Source of the DNA: Parvularcula sp039818345
Lineage (GTDB): Bacteria > Pseudomonadota > Alphaproteobacteria > Caulobacterales > Parvularculaceae
NCBI GenBank assembly: GCA_039818345.1
Contig: JBCBUC010000014.1
Coordinates: forward strand, 20,743-84,742
DNA: 64,000 nucleotides
Direction: 5' to 3'
Part shown: positions 53,362 to 62,928 of the stretch, one piece after another
Numbering within the stretch: position 1 is the first letter of the stretch
Layout of the letters: each line of letters opens with the position of its first letter
The notes under the pieces: generated by a model
Seen by the model: the letters and a program-made list of their open reading frames with translations, nothing else
Databases searched by the model: none
Told to the model about the DNA's origin: nothing
Made by a program: the position numbers and the translations under genes

Positions 53362-54158
53362 GGTCTTACGATTTTTATCAAGTCGATGCGTTCACCGATC
53401 AACCGTTTGCTGGCAATCCAGCGGCGGTGATGATGCTTGATGCATGGTTGCCCGACAGTGCGATGACCAAGATCGCGGCTGAGCATAATCTGGCCGAGAC
53501 CGCCTTTTTGGTGAAACGCGAGGCGGGGCATTATGATCTGCGGTGGTTCACACCGGCGGTGGAGGTCGCTCTCTGTGGGCATGCAACGCTTGCTTCCGCC
53601 CATGTACTTTATACTGAGCTTGGTGAAACATCGGAAAAGCTGACCTTTGAAACCAAGTCAGGTCCGCTGCATGTCGAGCAGCAAAGCGGCGGCTACACGC
53701 TCGACTTGCCAGCCGATCCGCCTAAGAGGATTGATTTGCATCCGGCGGTCGGTGAGGCCCTGGGCGCGGAGCCGTTGGAGCTTTATGCTGGCCAGATTTT
53801 TCTCTTGGCCGTGTACGGAACGGAAGGCGAGGTGCTAGATCTCACGCCGAGTCTTACGGCTGTTGCGCAACTCGGCCAATCAGGGATGATGGACGAAGTC
53901 TGTGTCACAGCGCGCGGGCAGACGGTCGATTTCGTCAGCAGGCTGTTTGCGCCATCGATTGGTATTCCCGAAGACCCTTTCACCGGTTCGACCCATGCTA
54001 TGCTCACGCCTTTTTGGGCGGAGCGGTTGGGGAAAACAGAATTGACAGCCCATCAGGCAAGTGCCCGCGGCGGCGATGCGATTTGCTACTCCTCCGGCGA
54101 CCGGGTTCTTTTGTTGGGGAACGCTGTGACCATGATCCGCGGCAAGATTTCTTTTTGA
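53358..54158 (+). CDS. PhzF-family isomerase/epimerase
   Basis: The 266-residue product has the PhzF fold signatures: FYQVDAFTDQPFAGNPAAVM, AEHNLAETAFLV with the conserved Glu, LRWFTPAVEVALCGHATLAS and IPEDPFTGSTHAML, in two pseudo-symmetric halves. The family shares a fold with diaminopimelate epimerase; most members have no known substrate. It begins with GTG overlapping the upstream stop (GTGA), so expression is coupled to the J-domain protein. Its 3' end overlaps the convergent transporter gene by 73 bases. Confidence 0.9.
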   Translation: MRSYDFYQVDAFTDQPFAGNPAAVMMLDAWLPDSAMTKIAAEHNLAETAFLVKREAGHYDLRWFTPAVEVALCGHATLASAHVLYTELGETSEKLTFETKSGPLHVEQQSGGYTLDLPADPPKRIDLHPAVGEALGAEPLELYAGQIFLLAVYGTEGEVLDLTPSLTAVAQLGQSGMMDEVCVTARGQTVDFVSRLFAPSIGIPEDPFTGSTHAMLTPFWAERLGKTELTAHQASARGGDAICYSSGDRVLLLGNAVTMIRGKISF

Positions 54159-55063
54159 ATTCGAACAAAAACGCCGCGGGTGAGCGTGATGCCGAGAAAG
54201 ATCGTCAAAAGGCCGATCGCCTGGTTGGCTTCAAAGGCTTCAGCGAAAAAGAGGACACCTAAGAGAACAGAGACCACAGGCGCAACATAGGCACTGGTCG
54301 AAAGAAAGCTCGCGCCAGCGCGCCTCACCACCGTAACAACGCAAATTGCGATCAGCCCCGTTGGGCCAAGACCTAAGTAAGCGATGGCAACCCATCCTTC
54401 GCGCGTGATGGCGCCCCAATCGGCAAAGAACAAAGGCGGCGTGGTCATCACGGCCGCTGATATCATCATGGCGGTGGTGAAGCTCCGGACAGGGACTTCT
54501 GGCGCACGCCTCATCACAATGCCGGTGGTGGCGTATCCAAGGATCGCCAAAAAGAGGAGGCCCTGACCGTAAAGTGTTCCCTCTGCACCCGTGAGCGCCG
54601 CGGGGCCGATCAAGATCAACACCCCCAGGCTGCCAATAAGAACGCCGAGCACTGATCGCTTGGTTAAGGGTTCGCCGGCAAAGGCGGCCGCCGCCAGCAC
54701 CGTGACCACCGGCAAGAACGACATAAAGATCCCGGCCATAATGGACGAGACCTCCTGCTGAGCCAGCGGGAAAAGGGTGAAGGGCAGCGCGTAGCCTGAT
54801 GCCCCAGCAGCAGCGGCATATCCCCAGGCCACCCAATCTGATTTCGTCCGTAGAGAAAGAAGTGGCCGCCCGGTACCGAGCGTGAACACAACCAAAACAA
54901 GCGCGGCAAGCCACAGCCGCAACCCGGGGATGATCAGCGCGGGCGCGCCCTCGATCGCAACATTGATCGCGGCGGGTGCTGAGCCGCCCACAAAGGCGAC
55001 GGCAGCCCACATCAACCAATCAGCGCGATTCGGATCGTTGGGGGGGACAGGACTTGAAGACAT
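54086..55063 (-). CDS. EamA/DMT-family transporter
   Basis: The 325-residue inner-membrane protein has about ten hydrophobic segments in two EamA repeats (WLMWAAVAFVGGSAPAAIN to LIGSLGVLILIGPAAL, then YGQGLLFLAILGYATTGIV to AIGLLTIFLGITLTRG). The GLRLWLAALVLV and YVAPVVSVLLGVLFFAEAF segments are typical of drug/metabolite exporters. Substrate unknown. ATG 55063 (MSSSPVPPNDPN) is preferred to a TTG at 55099. It overlaps the end of the convergent PhzF gene by 73 bases. Confidence 0.87.
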   Translation of the reverse strand: MSSSPVPPNDPNRADWLMWAAVAFVGGSAPAAINVAIEGAPALIIPGLRLWLAALVLVVFTLGTGRPLLSLRTKSDWVAWGYAAAAGASGYALPFTLFPLAQQEVSSIMAGIFMSFLPVVTVLAAAAFAGEPLTKRSVLGVLIGSLGVLILIGPAALTGAEGTLYGQGLLFLAILGYATTGIVMRRAPEVPVRSFTTAMMISAAVMTTPPLFFADWGAITREGWVAIAYLGLGPTGLIAICVVTVVRRAGASFLSTSAYVAPVVSVLLGVLFFAEAFEANQAIGLLTIFLGITLTRGVFVRIQKEILPRIMVTAFPNKRTRSPEE

Positions 55064-55167
55064 TGAAGAGGAACTAGTTCGCGATGGCCGCCTGAGCAAG
55101 CGGGTGCCGAGCGGCCTTGGGCTGTGGTAGAGCGACGTTTTAAGTCAATCGACTAGCGAGTGAAGCG

Positions 55168-56835
55168 ATGAGATGTCTGATGATGTTGGCCGGCATGGCA
55201 GCGCTTCTGACAGCCTGTTCGCAAGCATCGCCTGAGAGCCCGGCGCCGTCCCCTGTCGTCAGTTCCGCCCCAATGAAAACGCCTTTAGCCAGTGATCCTG
55301 CGGTCATTGCGCAGCTTGAGGCCGACGTAGGTTATCTCGCCAGCGACGAACTCGGTGGCCGCGAGGCCGGTGAGCCAGGCTATGATCTTGCTGCAGAATA
55401 TGTGGCAGAGCGATATCAGGCGCTTGGTTTAAAAGCTGTTGGAGATGATGGCAGCTATCTTCAGAACATCACCTTCCACGCCATTCAGTCAAATCTCTTG
55501 GGCGGAGCGATCGTCTCGATCAATGGCGGGGATGAGCAAGATTGGGAGCCAGGGGTTGATTACATCGGCGCGTCCATCGAGGCGTCGGCGGAGTTAAGCG
55601 ATGTCCCTGTTGTTTTTGCCGGCTACGGATTGGTATCCGAGGCTCATGACCGGAACGACTACGCGGGCCTAGATGTGAAGGGTAAAATTGCCCTTCTCGT
55701 GATGGGAGCGCCCGACTTTCTTCCGTCGCAGGAACGAGCCCATTATTCCAGCGTGCAAAGCCAAGTTGCGTCGGAACACGGAGCAATAGGGATCATCCGT
55801 CTGCTGCCGCCAAGCTTTGAACAACAGCGTGTGACCTTCGCCGCTCTTGCCTCCCGCGTGGGGCGAGCAGAAAGCCTGCGTTGGGTGAGGCCAGATGGTG
55901 AAACCCATTCCAATGCGCCTAATCTGGTGGGCGGGCTGGTCATGGGCGAGGCGGGAGCCACCAAGCTGTTTGCCGCCATGGGCCGGGATTGGCAGGAGAT
56001 CGCGTCGGCGGCCGAAACCGGAAAGGGTGTCATTGACGGGTTTGATACAGGTATCACCATCAGTATGCGGTTCGATAACACGATCCGTGACTTTGATAGC
56101 GCCAATGTCGTTGGGCTTGTTCCCGGTGCGGATCCCGCGTTAGCCGATGAGATCGTGGTGGTGATTGCCCATCTCGATCATGTTGGTGTGAACGGTGTCG
56201 GCGAGGATAAGATCCACAATGGTGCGATGGACAATGCCGTCGGTGTCGCGGCTATCCTAGAGGCGGCGCGGCAGATGGCTGATGATCGTCCGGCCCGGCC
56301 GGTGCTTTTCGCAGCCGTGACCGCCGAGGAAAAAGGGCTTTTAGGATCGGACTACCTGGCGCGGCATAACCCGGTGGCGGGTACGGACTATGTCGCGGCG
56401 ATCAATCTTGATATGCCGGTCGTGACCTTTCCTTTCGAAGACCTCGTCGCTTTCGGCGCGGAGCGATCGAGCTTGGGATCCGTCGCCAAGAAGGCGACTT
56501 CTGCATTGGGCGTGACGCTTTCACCTGATCCCATGCCGGAACAGGGGTTTTTCACCCGGTCTGATCACTACAGTTTTGTCAAGCAGGGTGTGCCGTCGCT
56601 TTTTCTTGTAACCGGACCTGGTGGTCCCGGTGCGGAGGAGTTTCAAACCTTTCTTGCCACCCACTACCACAAGCCCTCCGATGAGGTGGATCTGGTGCTG
56701 TTTGATCAGCTTGAACGCTTTGCGGCGCTGAACGCCACGATCATTCGCGATGTGGCGAACATGACCGATCCTCCCCAATGGATGCCGGGCGACTTTTTTG
56801 GAACCGCCTTTGACGGGCCGATGGCAGGTGACTGA
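55168..56835 (+). CDS. M28-family metallopeptidase lipoprotein
   Basis: The 555-residue product has a lipoprotein signal ending LLTACS (Cys17). The extracytoplasmic part has a PA-type insert (VVFAGYGLVSEAHDRNDYAGLDVKGKIALL in parts: FAGYGLVSE, GLDVKGKIALLVMG). The zinc-peptidase core shows VVVIAHLDHVGV (His), NGAMDNAVGVAAILE (bridging Asp), AVTAEEKGLLGSDYL (catalytic Glu and ligand Glu), INLDMPV (Asp) and HYHKPSDEVD (His). It is probably an aminopeptidase at the cell envelope. It stands alone before purA. Confidence 0.9.
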   Translation: MRCLMMLAGMAALLTACSQASPESPAPSPVVSSAPMKTPLASDPAVIAQLEADVGYLASDELGGREAGEPGYDLAAEYVAERYQALGLKAVGDDGSYLQNITFHAIQSNLLGGAIVSINGGDEQDWEPGVDYIGASIEASAELSDVPVVFAGYGLVSEAHDRNDYAGLDVKGKIALLVMGAPDFLPSQERAHYSSVQSQVASEHGAIGIIRLLPPSFEQQRVTFAALASRVGRAESLRWVRPDGETHSNAPNLVGGLVMGEAGATKLFAAMGRDWQEIASAAETGKGVIDGFDTGITISMRFDNTIRDFDSANVVGLVPGADPALADEIVVVIAHLDHVGVNGVGEDKIHNGAMDNAVGVAAILEAARQMADDRPARPVLFAAVTAEEKGLLGSDYLARHNPVAGTDYVAAINLDMPVVTFPFEDLVAFGAERSSLGSVAKKATSALGVTLSPDPMPEQGFFTRSDHYSFVKQGVPSLFLVTGPGGPGAEEFQTFLATHYHKPSDEVDLVLFDQLERFAALNATIIRDVANMTDPPQWMPGDFFGTAFDGPMAGD

Positions 56836-56981
56836 GTGATTGCGCAGCCGTCTTCTTGACGCGCATGATCCTCTGATTGCTGCTGTGCGGTTGGGCACAA
56901 CCTGGGGTATGTGCAGAGACGGCGCTTCTCTTTCTGGCGGCGAACCCCTAGGGGCGTCCCTTGCGCAATGGAGATGATGAC

Positions 56982-58274
56982 ATGGCCCATGTGTCGGTGA
57001 TCGGTGCCCAATGGGGTGACGAGGGCAAAGGCAAGATTGTGGATTGGCTCTCAGCCCGGGCGGATGTCGTCGCCCGTTTCCAAGGGGGCCATAACGCTGG
57101 GCATACATTGGTCATCGATGGGAAGGTCTATAAGCTCTCGCTGCTACCCTCAGGCATTGTCCGCGAGGGCAAGCTTTCCGTGATCGGCAACGGCGTGGTC
57201 ATCGACCCCCTCGCCTTTCGCACCGAGGTTGAGTTGCTGGAGAGCCAAGGGGTGAAAATCAGCCCCGTGAACCTCGCTGTTGCGGAAAATGCCTGCTTGA
57301 TTTTGCCGCTCCATGGCGAACTCGACCGTCTCCGTGAGGAAGCGGCGGGTAAAGGTAAAATTGGCACCACGGGACGAGGAATTGGTCCTGCCTATGAGGA
57401 CAAGGTGGGACGCCGCGCCATTCGGGTTTCCGATCTTCACAACCTCGATGGGTTGAGCGCGCGGATTGAACGGCTTTTGACCCACCATAACGCGCTTCGG
57501 GTGGGTTTTGGCGCGGAGGCGCTCGATCAATCCTCTGTACTCGATACATTAAAAGTGGCGGCCGAACGCCTGTTGCCCTTTGCGACGCCTGTTTGGCAGT
57601 TGCTCGATGAAGCCCACAAAGCCGGTAAGCGGATTTTGTTTGAGGGCGCACAAGGCATGCTTCTCGATGTCGACCACGGCACTTATCCCTATGTCACCTC
57701 ATCGAACACCGTGGCAGGCCAAGCCGCCACGGGAACGGGCCTTGGGATCGCAGGAGAGGCCTACGGCCTTGGCATCGTCAAAGCCTACACAACCCGTGTG
57801 GGCTCTGGTCCTTTCCCCACCGAGCTCGATAATGAGATTGGCCGGCATCTTGGTGAAAAGGGCCATGAGTTTGGTACTGTGACGGGTCGGGAACGGCGTT
57901 GTGGATGGTTCGATGCGGCGCTCGTGCGGCAGAGCCTCATGGTTGCTGGCATCGACGGTATCGCGCTTACCAAGCTCGACGTTCTCGATGGCATGGAGAC
58001 CCTCGATGTCTGCGTTGGGTACGAGATCAACGGCGAAACCTATGACTATCTTCCCGCTTCGACGGAAGCGCAGGAGAACGCGGTGCCCATTTACGAGACC
58101 CTTTCGGGATGGGAGGGCTCGACCGCAGGCGCTCGCTCCTGGGCCGATCTGCCCGCGGAAGCTGTGAAATATGTTCGCCGAATTGAAGAACTGGTCGAGC
58201 GGCCGGTGGTTCTTTTGTCGACATCACCCGAGCGCGAAGATGTGATCCTGATGAAGGATCCCTTCGCGGCTTAG
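56982..58274 (+). CDS. purA: Adenylosuccinate synthetase
   Basis: PurA uses GTP to couple IMP with aspartate in AMP synthesis. The 430-residue product begins MAHVSVIGAQWGDEGKGKIV (P-loop GDEGKGK with the catalytic Asp), then GGHNAGHTLV, GIGPAYEDKVGRRAIR, FEGAQGMLLDVDHGTYPYVT and GRERRCGWFDA. Start 56982 follows GGAG at 56970-56973; the frame opens at a TTG at 56961. Neighbours give no operon. Confidence 0.97.
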   Translation: MAHVSVIGAQWGDEGKGKIVDWLSARADVVARFQGGHNAGHTLVIDGKVYKLSLLPSGIVREGKLSVIGNGVVIDPLAFRTEVELLESQGVKISPVNLAVAENACLILPLHGELDRLREEAAGKGKIGTTGRGIGPAYEDKVGRRAIRVSDLHNLDGLSARIERLLTHHNALRVGFGAEALDQSSVLDTLKVAAERLLPFATPVWQLLDEAHKAGKRILFEGAQGMLLDVDHGTYPYVTSSNTVAGQAATGTGLGIAGEAYGLGIVKAYTTRVGSGPFPTELDNEIGRHLGEKGHEFGTVTGRERRCGWFDAALVRQSLMVAGIDGIALTKLDVLDGMETLDVCVGYEINGETYDYLPASTEAQENAVPIYETLSGWEGSTAGARSWADLPAEAVKYVRRIEELVERPVVLLSTSPEREDVILMKDPFAA

Positions 58275-58353
58275 TAAAACGTCTAATGAGCCGTTTCAGC
58301 GCACCTTAACCCGTTCTTCTGCATAGTGATTGCAGAGTATTGGGGCATTTTAG

Positions 58354-60159
58354 GTGTTTGGGTCCTCCGCCACGCGCATGTCGGACGAGGAGCGCTTCCT
58401 TGGGTTCAAGGCAGCGGGGATCGCTCGACGCGAGCAAATGACCCTTCGTGCCATTGTCGCCGCTTTCGGTCTTGGCTTTGCCTTTCTCGAGATTGACGGC
58501 TGGATCCCGTTCGCGGCCACGGCCCTGATGATCGTGAGCCAGTTGCTCGACCGCACCGTTTGGCACAAATGCGTCCTCAGCCCCCCATCCCGCACATCGA
58601 TTTCACGCGTCGAACGGGCGTTTGTCAGGTTTTCAGTCTCACAGGCATCATGGGTCTACGGATCGATTGCTGTGATCGCCTGGTCGACCGGGGTACCAGG
58701 TTTTCAAATTGCAGCCACCCTTTGGCTCGGCGGGACCATGCTGCATGCCGTGATGCATACCCACCATGAGAGGGGCGTGTTTCTCTCGAACTTTATCCCC
58801 TCCACCTTGCTTATGTTCACGTTGCCGTTTGTTCAGTTCATTGGCGCGCCATCGATCGATTGGATCCTGTTCATTGTCTTAGCCTGGGCCGTTACAACGT
58901 ATACGGCTCATCTCGCTTTAGCCTTCACGGCTTATAATCGAAACAGCCATGCGCTGCGTCGCGCGCAATTGTCTGCAGAGGAGCGCCGCCGCGTTGCCGA
59001 GAGCGCTAGCCTTGCGAAGTCTCAATTCCTCGCCACCCTCAGCCATGAAATCCGGACACCAATGAATGGTATTATCGGGATGGCGCAGGCCTTGGAAACC
59101 GAAGACCTTTCGAAAGAAGCACGCGGACAGGTCGCAGTGATGCGGCAGGCCAGCGATCTCTTGATGGTCTTGCTCAACGATGTTCTTGACGCCTCAAAAA
59201 TCGAAGCCGGTAAAATCGTGCTCGAGCACAAACCCTTCAGTCTCAAGTCTATTGTCGATCGCGTGACCCATCTCCACGCCGCAGAGGCCGAAAGCAAAGG
59301 CCTTGGTTTTGAGATGACCTTTGATGACAGTGTGCCTGACATGAGGATTGGCGATGAACACCGATTGGTGCAGGCGCTCCATAATCTCGCTGGCAACGCT
59401 ATCAAGTTCACCAATGAAGGCCGCGTCCGCTTGACGGTGAGCGCGCCTGAAGCTGGCGGTGATGCCTTTGTCATCACCGTCGAGGACACAGGCATTGGTA
59501 TGACCGAGGAGCAAACCTGCCGGGTGTTCCAACCGTTCACCCAGGCCGACAGCTCCACCACACGGTGCTACGGCGGCAGCGGACTGGGCCTGACCATCAC
59601 CAAAGGGTTGATTGAGGCCATGGGCGGATCCATCAGCGTCTCCTCGACGCTGAACCGCGGCTCGACCTTCCGCATTTGGCTCGCGCTTAGCCAAAGCAAC
59701 GCCCCAAACGCTGAAGAGGTCGCGCCGCAACCCCAAGCGGAGATCAAACAGCTCGATGGCTGTAAAGTCCTTGCGATTGACGACAACCCGGTCAACCTGG
59801 CGGTGCTTCGCTCGATGCTCGACCGCATGGGTGCTCGTTCGGTGACGGCGGACTCGGGCGCGGAAGGTCTTGAGCTTTATGCTGCGGATCAATTTGATCT
59901 TGTCCTGCTCGATATCTCGATGCCGCAGATGGACGGGATCGAGGTGCTGCGACGCCTCAAGGCCGATTATGATGAGACGGGGCTAGCGCCCGTCATCGCT
60001 GTATCCGCCCACGCGATGCCCGACGAAATCGAGGGTTATCTGGCCGAAGGCTTCGCGGCTTACGTGACCAAGCCGGTGCGGCTTGATGTCTTGCGCGACG
60101 CTGCAGGCTCAGCGCTGGCGGGCCAACCCCGCGACCCGCAGCTTTCCGCAGCTGGTTGA
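58354..60159 (+). CDS. Hybrid sensor histidine kinase/response regulator
   Basis: The 601-residue product has an N-terminal membrane region with about five or six helices (residues 28-190) and almost no periplasmic domain. A HisKA domain follows (FLATLSHEIRTPMNGIIGM, His about 231), then HATPase_c (NLAGNAIKFTNEG, VEDTGIGM, GGSGLGLTITKGL) and a C-terminal receiver domain (VLAIDDNPVNLAVLRSML; phospho-acceptor Asp520 in LVLLDISMPQMDG; late Lys in YVTKPVRL). No Hpt domain or separate regulator is adjacent, so the output partner is unknown. The start is GTG 58354 or ATG 58378; neither has a clear ribosome site. Confidence 0.9.
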   Translation: MFGSSATRMSDEERFLGFKAAGIARREQMTLRAIVAAFGLGFAFLEIDGWIPFAATALMIVSQLLDRTVWHKCVLSPPSRTSISRVERAFVRFSVSQASWVYGSIAVIAWSTGVPGFQIAATLWLGGTMLHAVMHTHHERGVFLSNFIPSTLLMFTLPFVQFIGAPSIDWILFIVLAWAVTTYTAHLALAFTAYNRNSHALRRAQLSAEERRRVAESASLAKSQFLATLSHEIRTPMNGIIGMAQALETEDLSKEARGQVAVMRQASDLLMVLLNDVLDASKIEAGKIVLEHKPFSLKSIVDRVTHLHAAEAESKGLGFEMTFDDSVPDMRIGDEHRLVQALHNLAGNAIKFTNEGRVRLTVSAPEAGGDAFVITVEDTGIGMTEEQTCRVFQPFTQADSSTTRCYGGSGLGLTITKGLIEAMGGSISVSSTLNRGSTFRIWLALSQSNAPNAEEVAPQPQAEIKQLDGCKVLAIDDNPVNLAVLRSMLDRMGARSVTADSGAEGLELYAADQFDLVLLDISMPQMDGIEVLRRLKADYDETGLAPVIAVSAHAMPDEIEGYLAEGFAAYVTKPVRLDVLRDAAGSALAGQPRDPQLSAAG

Positions 60160-60193
60160 TTGGACAAACACGGCCGCTGCGGCTATTTCTGCA

Positions 60194-60274
60194 CAACTTG
60201 CCGAGGGGCACCCCATACGCGGGGTTGAGATGCACCCTTAGAACCTGATCCGGTTAAGACCGGCGGAGGAACGG
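60194..60274 (+). ncRNA. TPP riboswitch (THI element)
   Basis: The sequence shows the conserved blocks of the thiamine pyrophosphate aptamer in order: GAGGGGCACC near 60203, the T-loop region GGTTGAGATGCACCC (60223-60238 area), and GAACCTGATCCGGTTAAGACCG with the P4/P5 hairpin (from 60241), then GCGGAGGA. The last block contains the ribosome site GGAGGA (60265-60270) of the next gene. Ligand binding would therefore most simply block translation. It controls the operon at 60277-62906. Confidence 0.93.
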
Positions 60275-60276
60275 CC

Positions 60277-61035
60277 ATGCAGACCACCCCGCCCATGAGC
60301 GGTACACAGACTGTATCCATTGCGTCTCGCTTTTGCGGGCCGAAACAATCAGGCAATGGCGGCTACGTGGCCGGTCTGTTGGCCAAGTCGATTGATGGAC
60401 CAGCAGAGATTCGCCTCCGCGCGAAGCCACCGCTTGAGCGCCTCCTGACGATTGCGAGCGACGGTGACGAGGCGGCGCTGCTCGATGGCGATATGATCGT
60501 GGCAACTGCGCGCCGCGCTTCGTTCACCGTCAACGTGCCGGAGGCGCCGTCCAAGGAGGCTCTGGATGAGGCGCGCTTGGCTTATCAAAGCTATTCGCAC
60601 GTTCTTCCTCATTGCTTTGTCTGTGGACCGAAAAGGGCGCCGAATGATGGCCTCCGGATCTTTGCTGGCCCGGTTGACGGAACGTCAGTAAACGCAGATT
60701 TTTGGACGCCCGATGCGAGTCTGGGCGATGGGACGGGCTTGGTCGCGTCAGAGTTTCTTTGGGCGGCGCTTGATTGCCCATCAGCCTTTTCACTCCGTCT
60801 GACCGATCAGTTTATTCTCTTAGGTAGCCTAGCCGCGGACATTCGTCGCCGGCCGAAGGTTGGTGAACCTTTGATAGCGATGGGGTGGCCCCGTGAACAA
60901 CCCGATGGCCGCAAGCGTCCCGCCTCGAGCGCGCTCATGACCCTTGATGGCGAGGTGATCGCTGTTGCCAACAGCATTTGGATCGATTTGAACGATGAGG
61001 CACTCATTCGTGTCCTGAAGGAGCAAAACCAATGA
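60277..61035 (+). CDS. Hotdog/thioesterase-like protein in the thiC operon
   Basis: The 252-residue product has no named function that I recognise. ASRFCGPKQSGNGGYVAGLLA near the N-terminus and HVLPHCFVCGPKRAPNDGLR (CxxC) in the middle match a family of conserved hypotheticals with two hotdog-fold halves like acyl-thioesterases. The second half contains GTGLVASEFLWAALDCPSAF, equivalent to the hotdog central helix. It is directly under the TPP riboswitch and its TGA overlaps the thiC ATG (ATGA), so it belongs to the thiamine-repressed operon. Whether it hydrolyses a thioester or acts in thiamine metabolism is unknown. Confidence 0.65.
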   Translation: MQTTPPMSGTQTVSIASRFCGPKQSGNGGYVAGLLAKSIDGPAEIRLRAKPPLERLLTIASDGDEAALLDGDMIVATARRASFTVNVPEAPSKEALDEARLAYQSYSHVLPHCFVCGPKRAPNDGLRIFAGPVDGTSVNADFWTPDASLGDGTGLVASEFLWAALDCPSAFSLRLTDQFILLGSLAADIRRRPKVGEPLIAMGWPREQPDGRKRPASSALMTLDGEVIAVANSIWIDLNDEALIRVLKEQNQ

Positions 61036-62906
61036 ACAAACCCACCAAACAGTCGGATTTCGAAACGCCGAAGGTCACGACGGGCCCTTTGCCGAGCTCT
61101 TTCAAGCGTTATGTTCAGTCAGATCGGTTTGATGACGTGAAAGCGCCCGTCCGCGACATCATACTTCATCCGTCTTCTGGAGAAGCGCCTCTTCCTGTCT
61201 ATGATCCATCAGGTCCGTACACAGAAGAGAACTTCGTTCCCGATGTCGAACAAGGCCTCCGCCCGGCGCGGTCTTCGTGGATCGCGCGGCGTGAACATGA
61301 AAGCTACACTGGCCGGGATGTGAAGCCTGAAGACAATGGCGGCGCCACCGGTGACTACCTAGCACGCGCCTTCCCTAACGTGCCGCAGCCCAAGCGATAC
61401 ACTGGCAAGGTTCGTACACAGCTAGAGGCCGCGCGGGCGGGTATCATCACCGAGGAAATGGAATACATCGCGATCCGCGAGAATCTCGGCCGGAAAGTCG
61501 CCGCTGACGGCGCAAGTCTCCGTGCCGCCGACGGTGAGAGCTTCGGTGCAAGCGTGCCTGAGTTCGTCACGCCAGAATTTGTCCGTGACGAGGTGGCGCA
61601 AGGCCGGGCCGTCATCCCCGTCAACATCAACCATCCCGAAGCTGAACCTATGATCATTGGCCGGAATTTCCTGGTTAAGATCAATGCTAATATCGGTAAT
61701 TCGGCTGTGACCTCGTCAGTGGAAGAGGAGGTCGACAAAATGGTCTGGGCCACCCGTTGGGGCGCGGACACGGTGATGGATCTTTCCACCGGCAAGAACA
61801 TTCACAACACCCGCGAATGGATCCTACGCAATTCGCCTGTCCCGATTGGGACCGTGCCGATTTACCAGGCCCTCGAAAAAGTGAATGGCGTGGCGGAAGA
61901 CCTCACTTGGGAAGTCTATCGCGATACGTTGATTGAACAGTGCGAACAGGGCGTCGATTATTTCACCGTGCACGCCGGTGTGCGCCTGCCTTATATCCAT
62001 CTGACGGCGGATCGTATGACGGGCATTGTCTCGCGCGGCGGTTCGATCATGGCGAAATGGTGCCTGGCGCATCACAAAGAGAGTTTCCTCTACACGCATT
62101 TTGCGGAGATCTGCCAGATCATGCGCGATTATGACGTCACCTTCTCTTTAGGTGATGGTCTGCGTCCCGGGTCGATCGCCGATGCCAATGACCGCGCGCA
62201 GTTTGCTGAACTTGAGACACTTGGTGAGCTGACGAAAATCGCGTGGGACCACGGTGTCCAGGTGATGATCGAAGGCCCCGGCCACGTGCCGATGCATAAG
62301 ATCAAGGAAAACATGGACAAACAGCTGCGGGAGTGCGGTGAGGCGCCGTTCTACACCCTTGGGCCACTGACCACGGACATTGCGCCGGGCTATGATCACA
62401 TCACATCAGGCATTGGCGCGGCGATGATCGGTTGGTTCGGCACAGCGATGCTTTGTTATGTAACGCCTAAGGAGCATTTGGGCTTGCCGAACCGGGATGA
62501 TGTGAAGGTCGGTGTGGTGACCTATAAGCTCGCGGCGCATGCGGCGGACCTCGCAAAAGGGCACCCGGCGGCGAAGCTGCGGGACGATGCGCTTTCACGG
62601 GCGCGGTTTGAGTTCCGGTGGGAGGATCAGTTCAACCTCTCCCTCGACCCTGAAACGGCGCGGGATTTCCACGATCAAACCCTGCCGAAAGAGGCGCACA
62701 AGACCGCCCATTTCTGCTCCATGTGCGGCCCCAAATTCTGCAGCATGAAGATCACCCAAGACGTCCGCGACTATGCCGGCGGCCTCAGCGACAACGAAAA
62801 AGCCGACCTCGAACGGATGTCCGATGCCGAGCGGGAGAAGGGCATGAAAGAGATGAGCCAGCTGTATCGCGACAAGGGCGATAAGCTTTACGTGGATGTG
62901 GAGTAG
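61032..62906 (+). CDS. thiC: Phosphomethylpyrimidine synthase ThiC
   Basis: ThiC is a radical SAM enzyme that rearranges aminoimidazole ribotide to HMP phosphate. The 624-residue product has the N-terminal domain (PVYDPSGPYTE, ARREHESYTGRDVKP), the barrel (VGIKVNANIGNS-type segment LVKINANIGNSAVTSSVEEEV in parts, GADTVMDLSTG, YFTVHAGVRLPYI, SLGDGLRPGS, MIEGPGHVPMHKI), and the C-terminal iron-sulfur motif HFCSMCGPKFCSMKI (CxxCxxxxC). Its start overlaps the preceding stop codon, showing translational coupling. Control is by the upstream TPP riboswitch; thiD is elsewhere at 36552. Confidence 0.96.
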   Translation: MNKPTKQSDFETPKVTTGPLPSSFKRYVQSDRFDDVKAPVRDIILHPSSGEAPLPVYDPSGPYTEENFVPDVEQGLRPARSSWIARREHESYTGRDVKPEDNGGATGDYLARAFPNVPQPKRYTGKVRTQLEAARAGIITEEMEYIAIRENLGRKVAADGASLRAADGESFGASVPEFVTPEFVRDEVAQGRAVIPVNINHPEAEPMIIGRNFLVKINANIGNSAVTSSVEEEVDKMVWATRWGADTVMDLSTGKNIHNTREWILRNSPVPIGTVPIYQALEKVNGVAEDLTWEVYRDTLIEQCEQGVDYFTVHAGVRLPYIHLTADRMTGIVSRGGSIMAKWCLAHHKESFLYTHFAEICQIMRDYDVTFSLGDGLRPGSIADANDRAQFAELETLGELTKIAWDHGVQVMIEGPGHVPMHKIKENMDKQLRECGEAPFYTLGPLTTDIAPGYDHITSGIGAAMIGWFGTAMLCYVTPKEHLGLPNRDDVKVGVVTYKLAAHAADLAKGHPAAKLRDDALSRARFEFRWEDQFNLSLDPETARDFHDQTLPKEAHKTAHFCSMCGPKFCSMKITQDVRDYAGGLSDNEKADLERMSDAEREKGMKEMSQLYRDKGDKLYVDVE

Positions 62907-62928
62907 TTGATAGCCGTCGGATGAAACG

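Noticed and set aside
55075..55084. Palindrome GAACTAGTTC upstream of the EamA transporter, resembling an SOS box
   Set aside because: Alphaproteobacterial LexA sites are direct repeats GTTC-N7-GTTC; this spacing does not fit and the gene is not an SOS gene.
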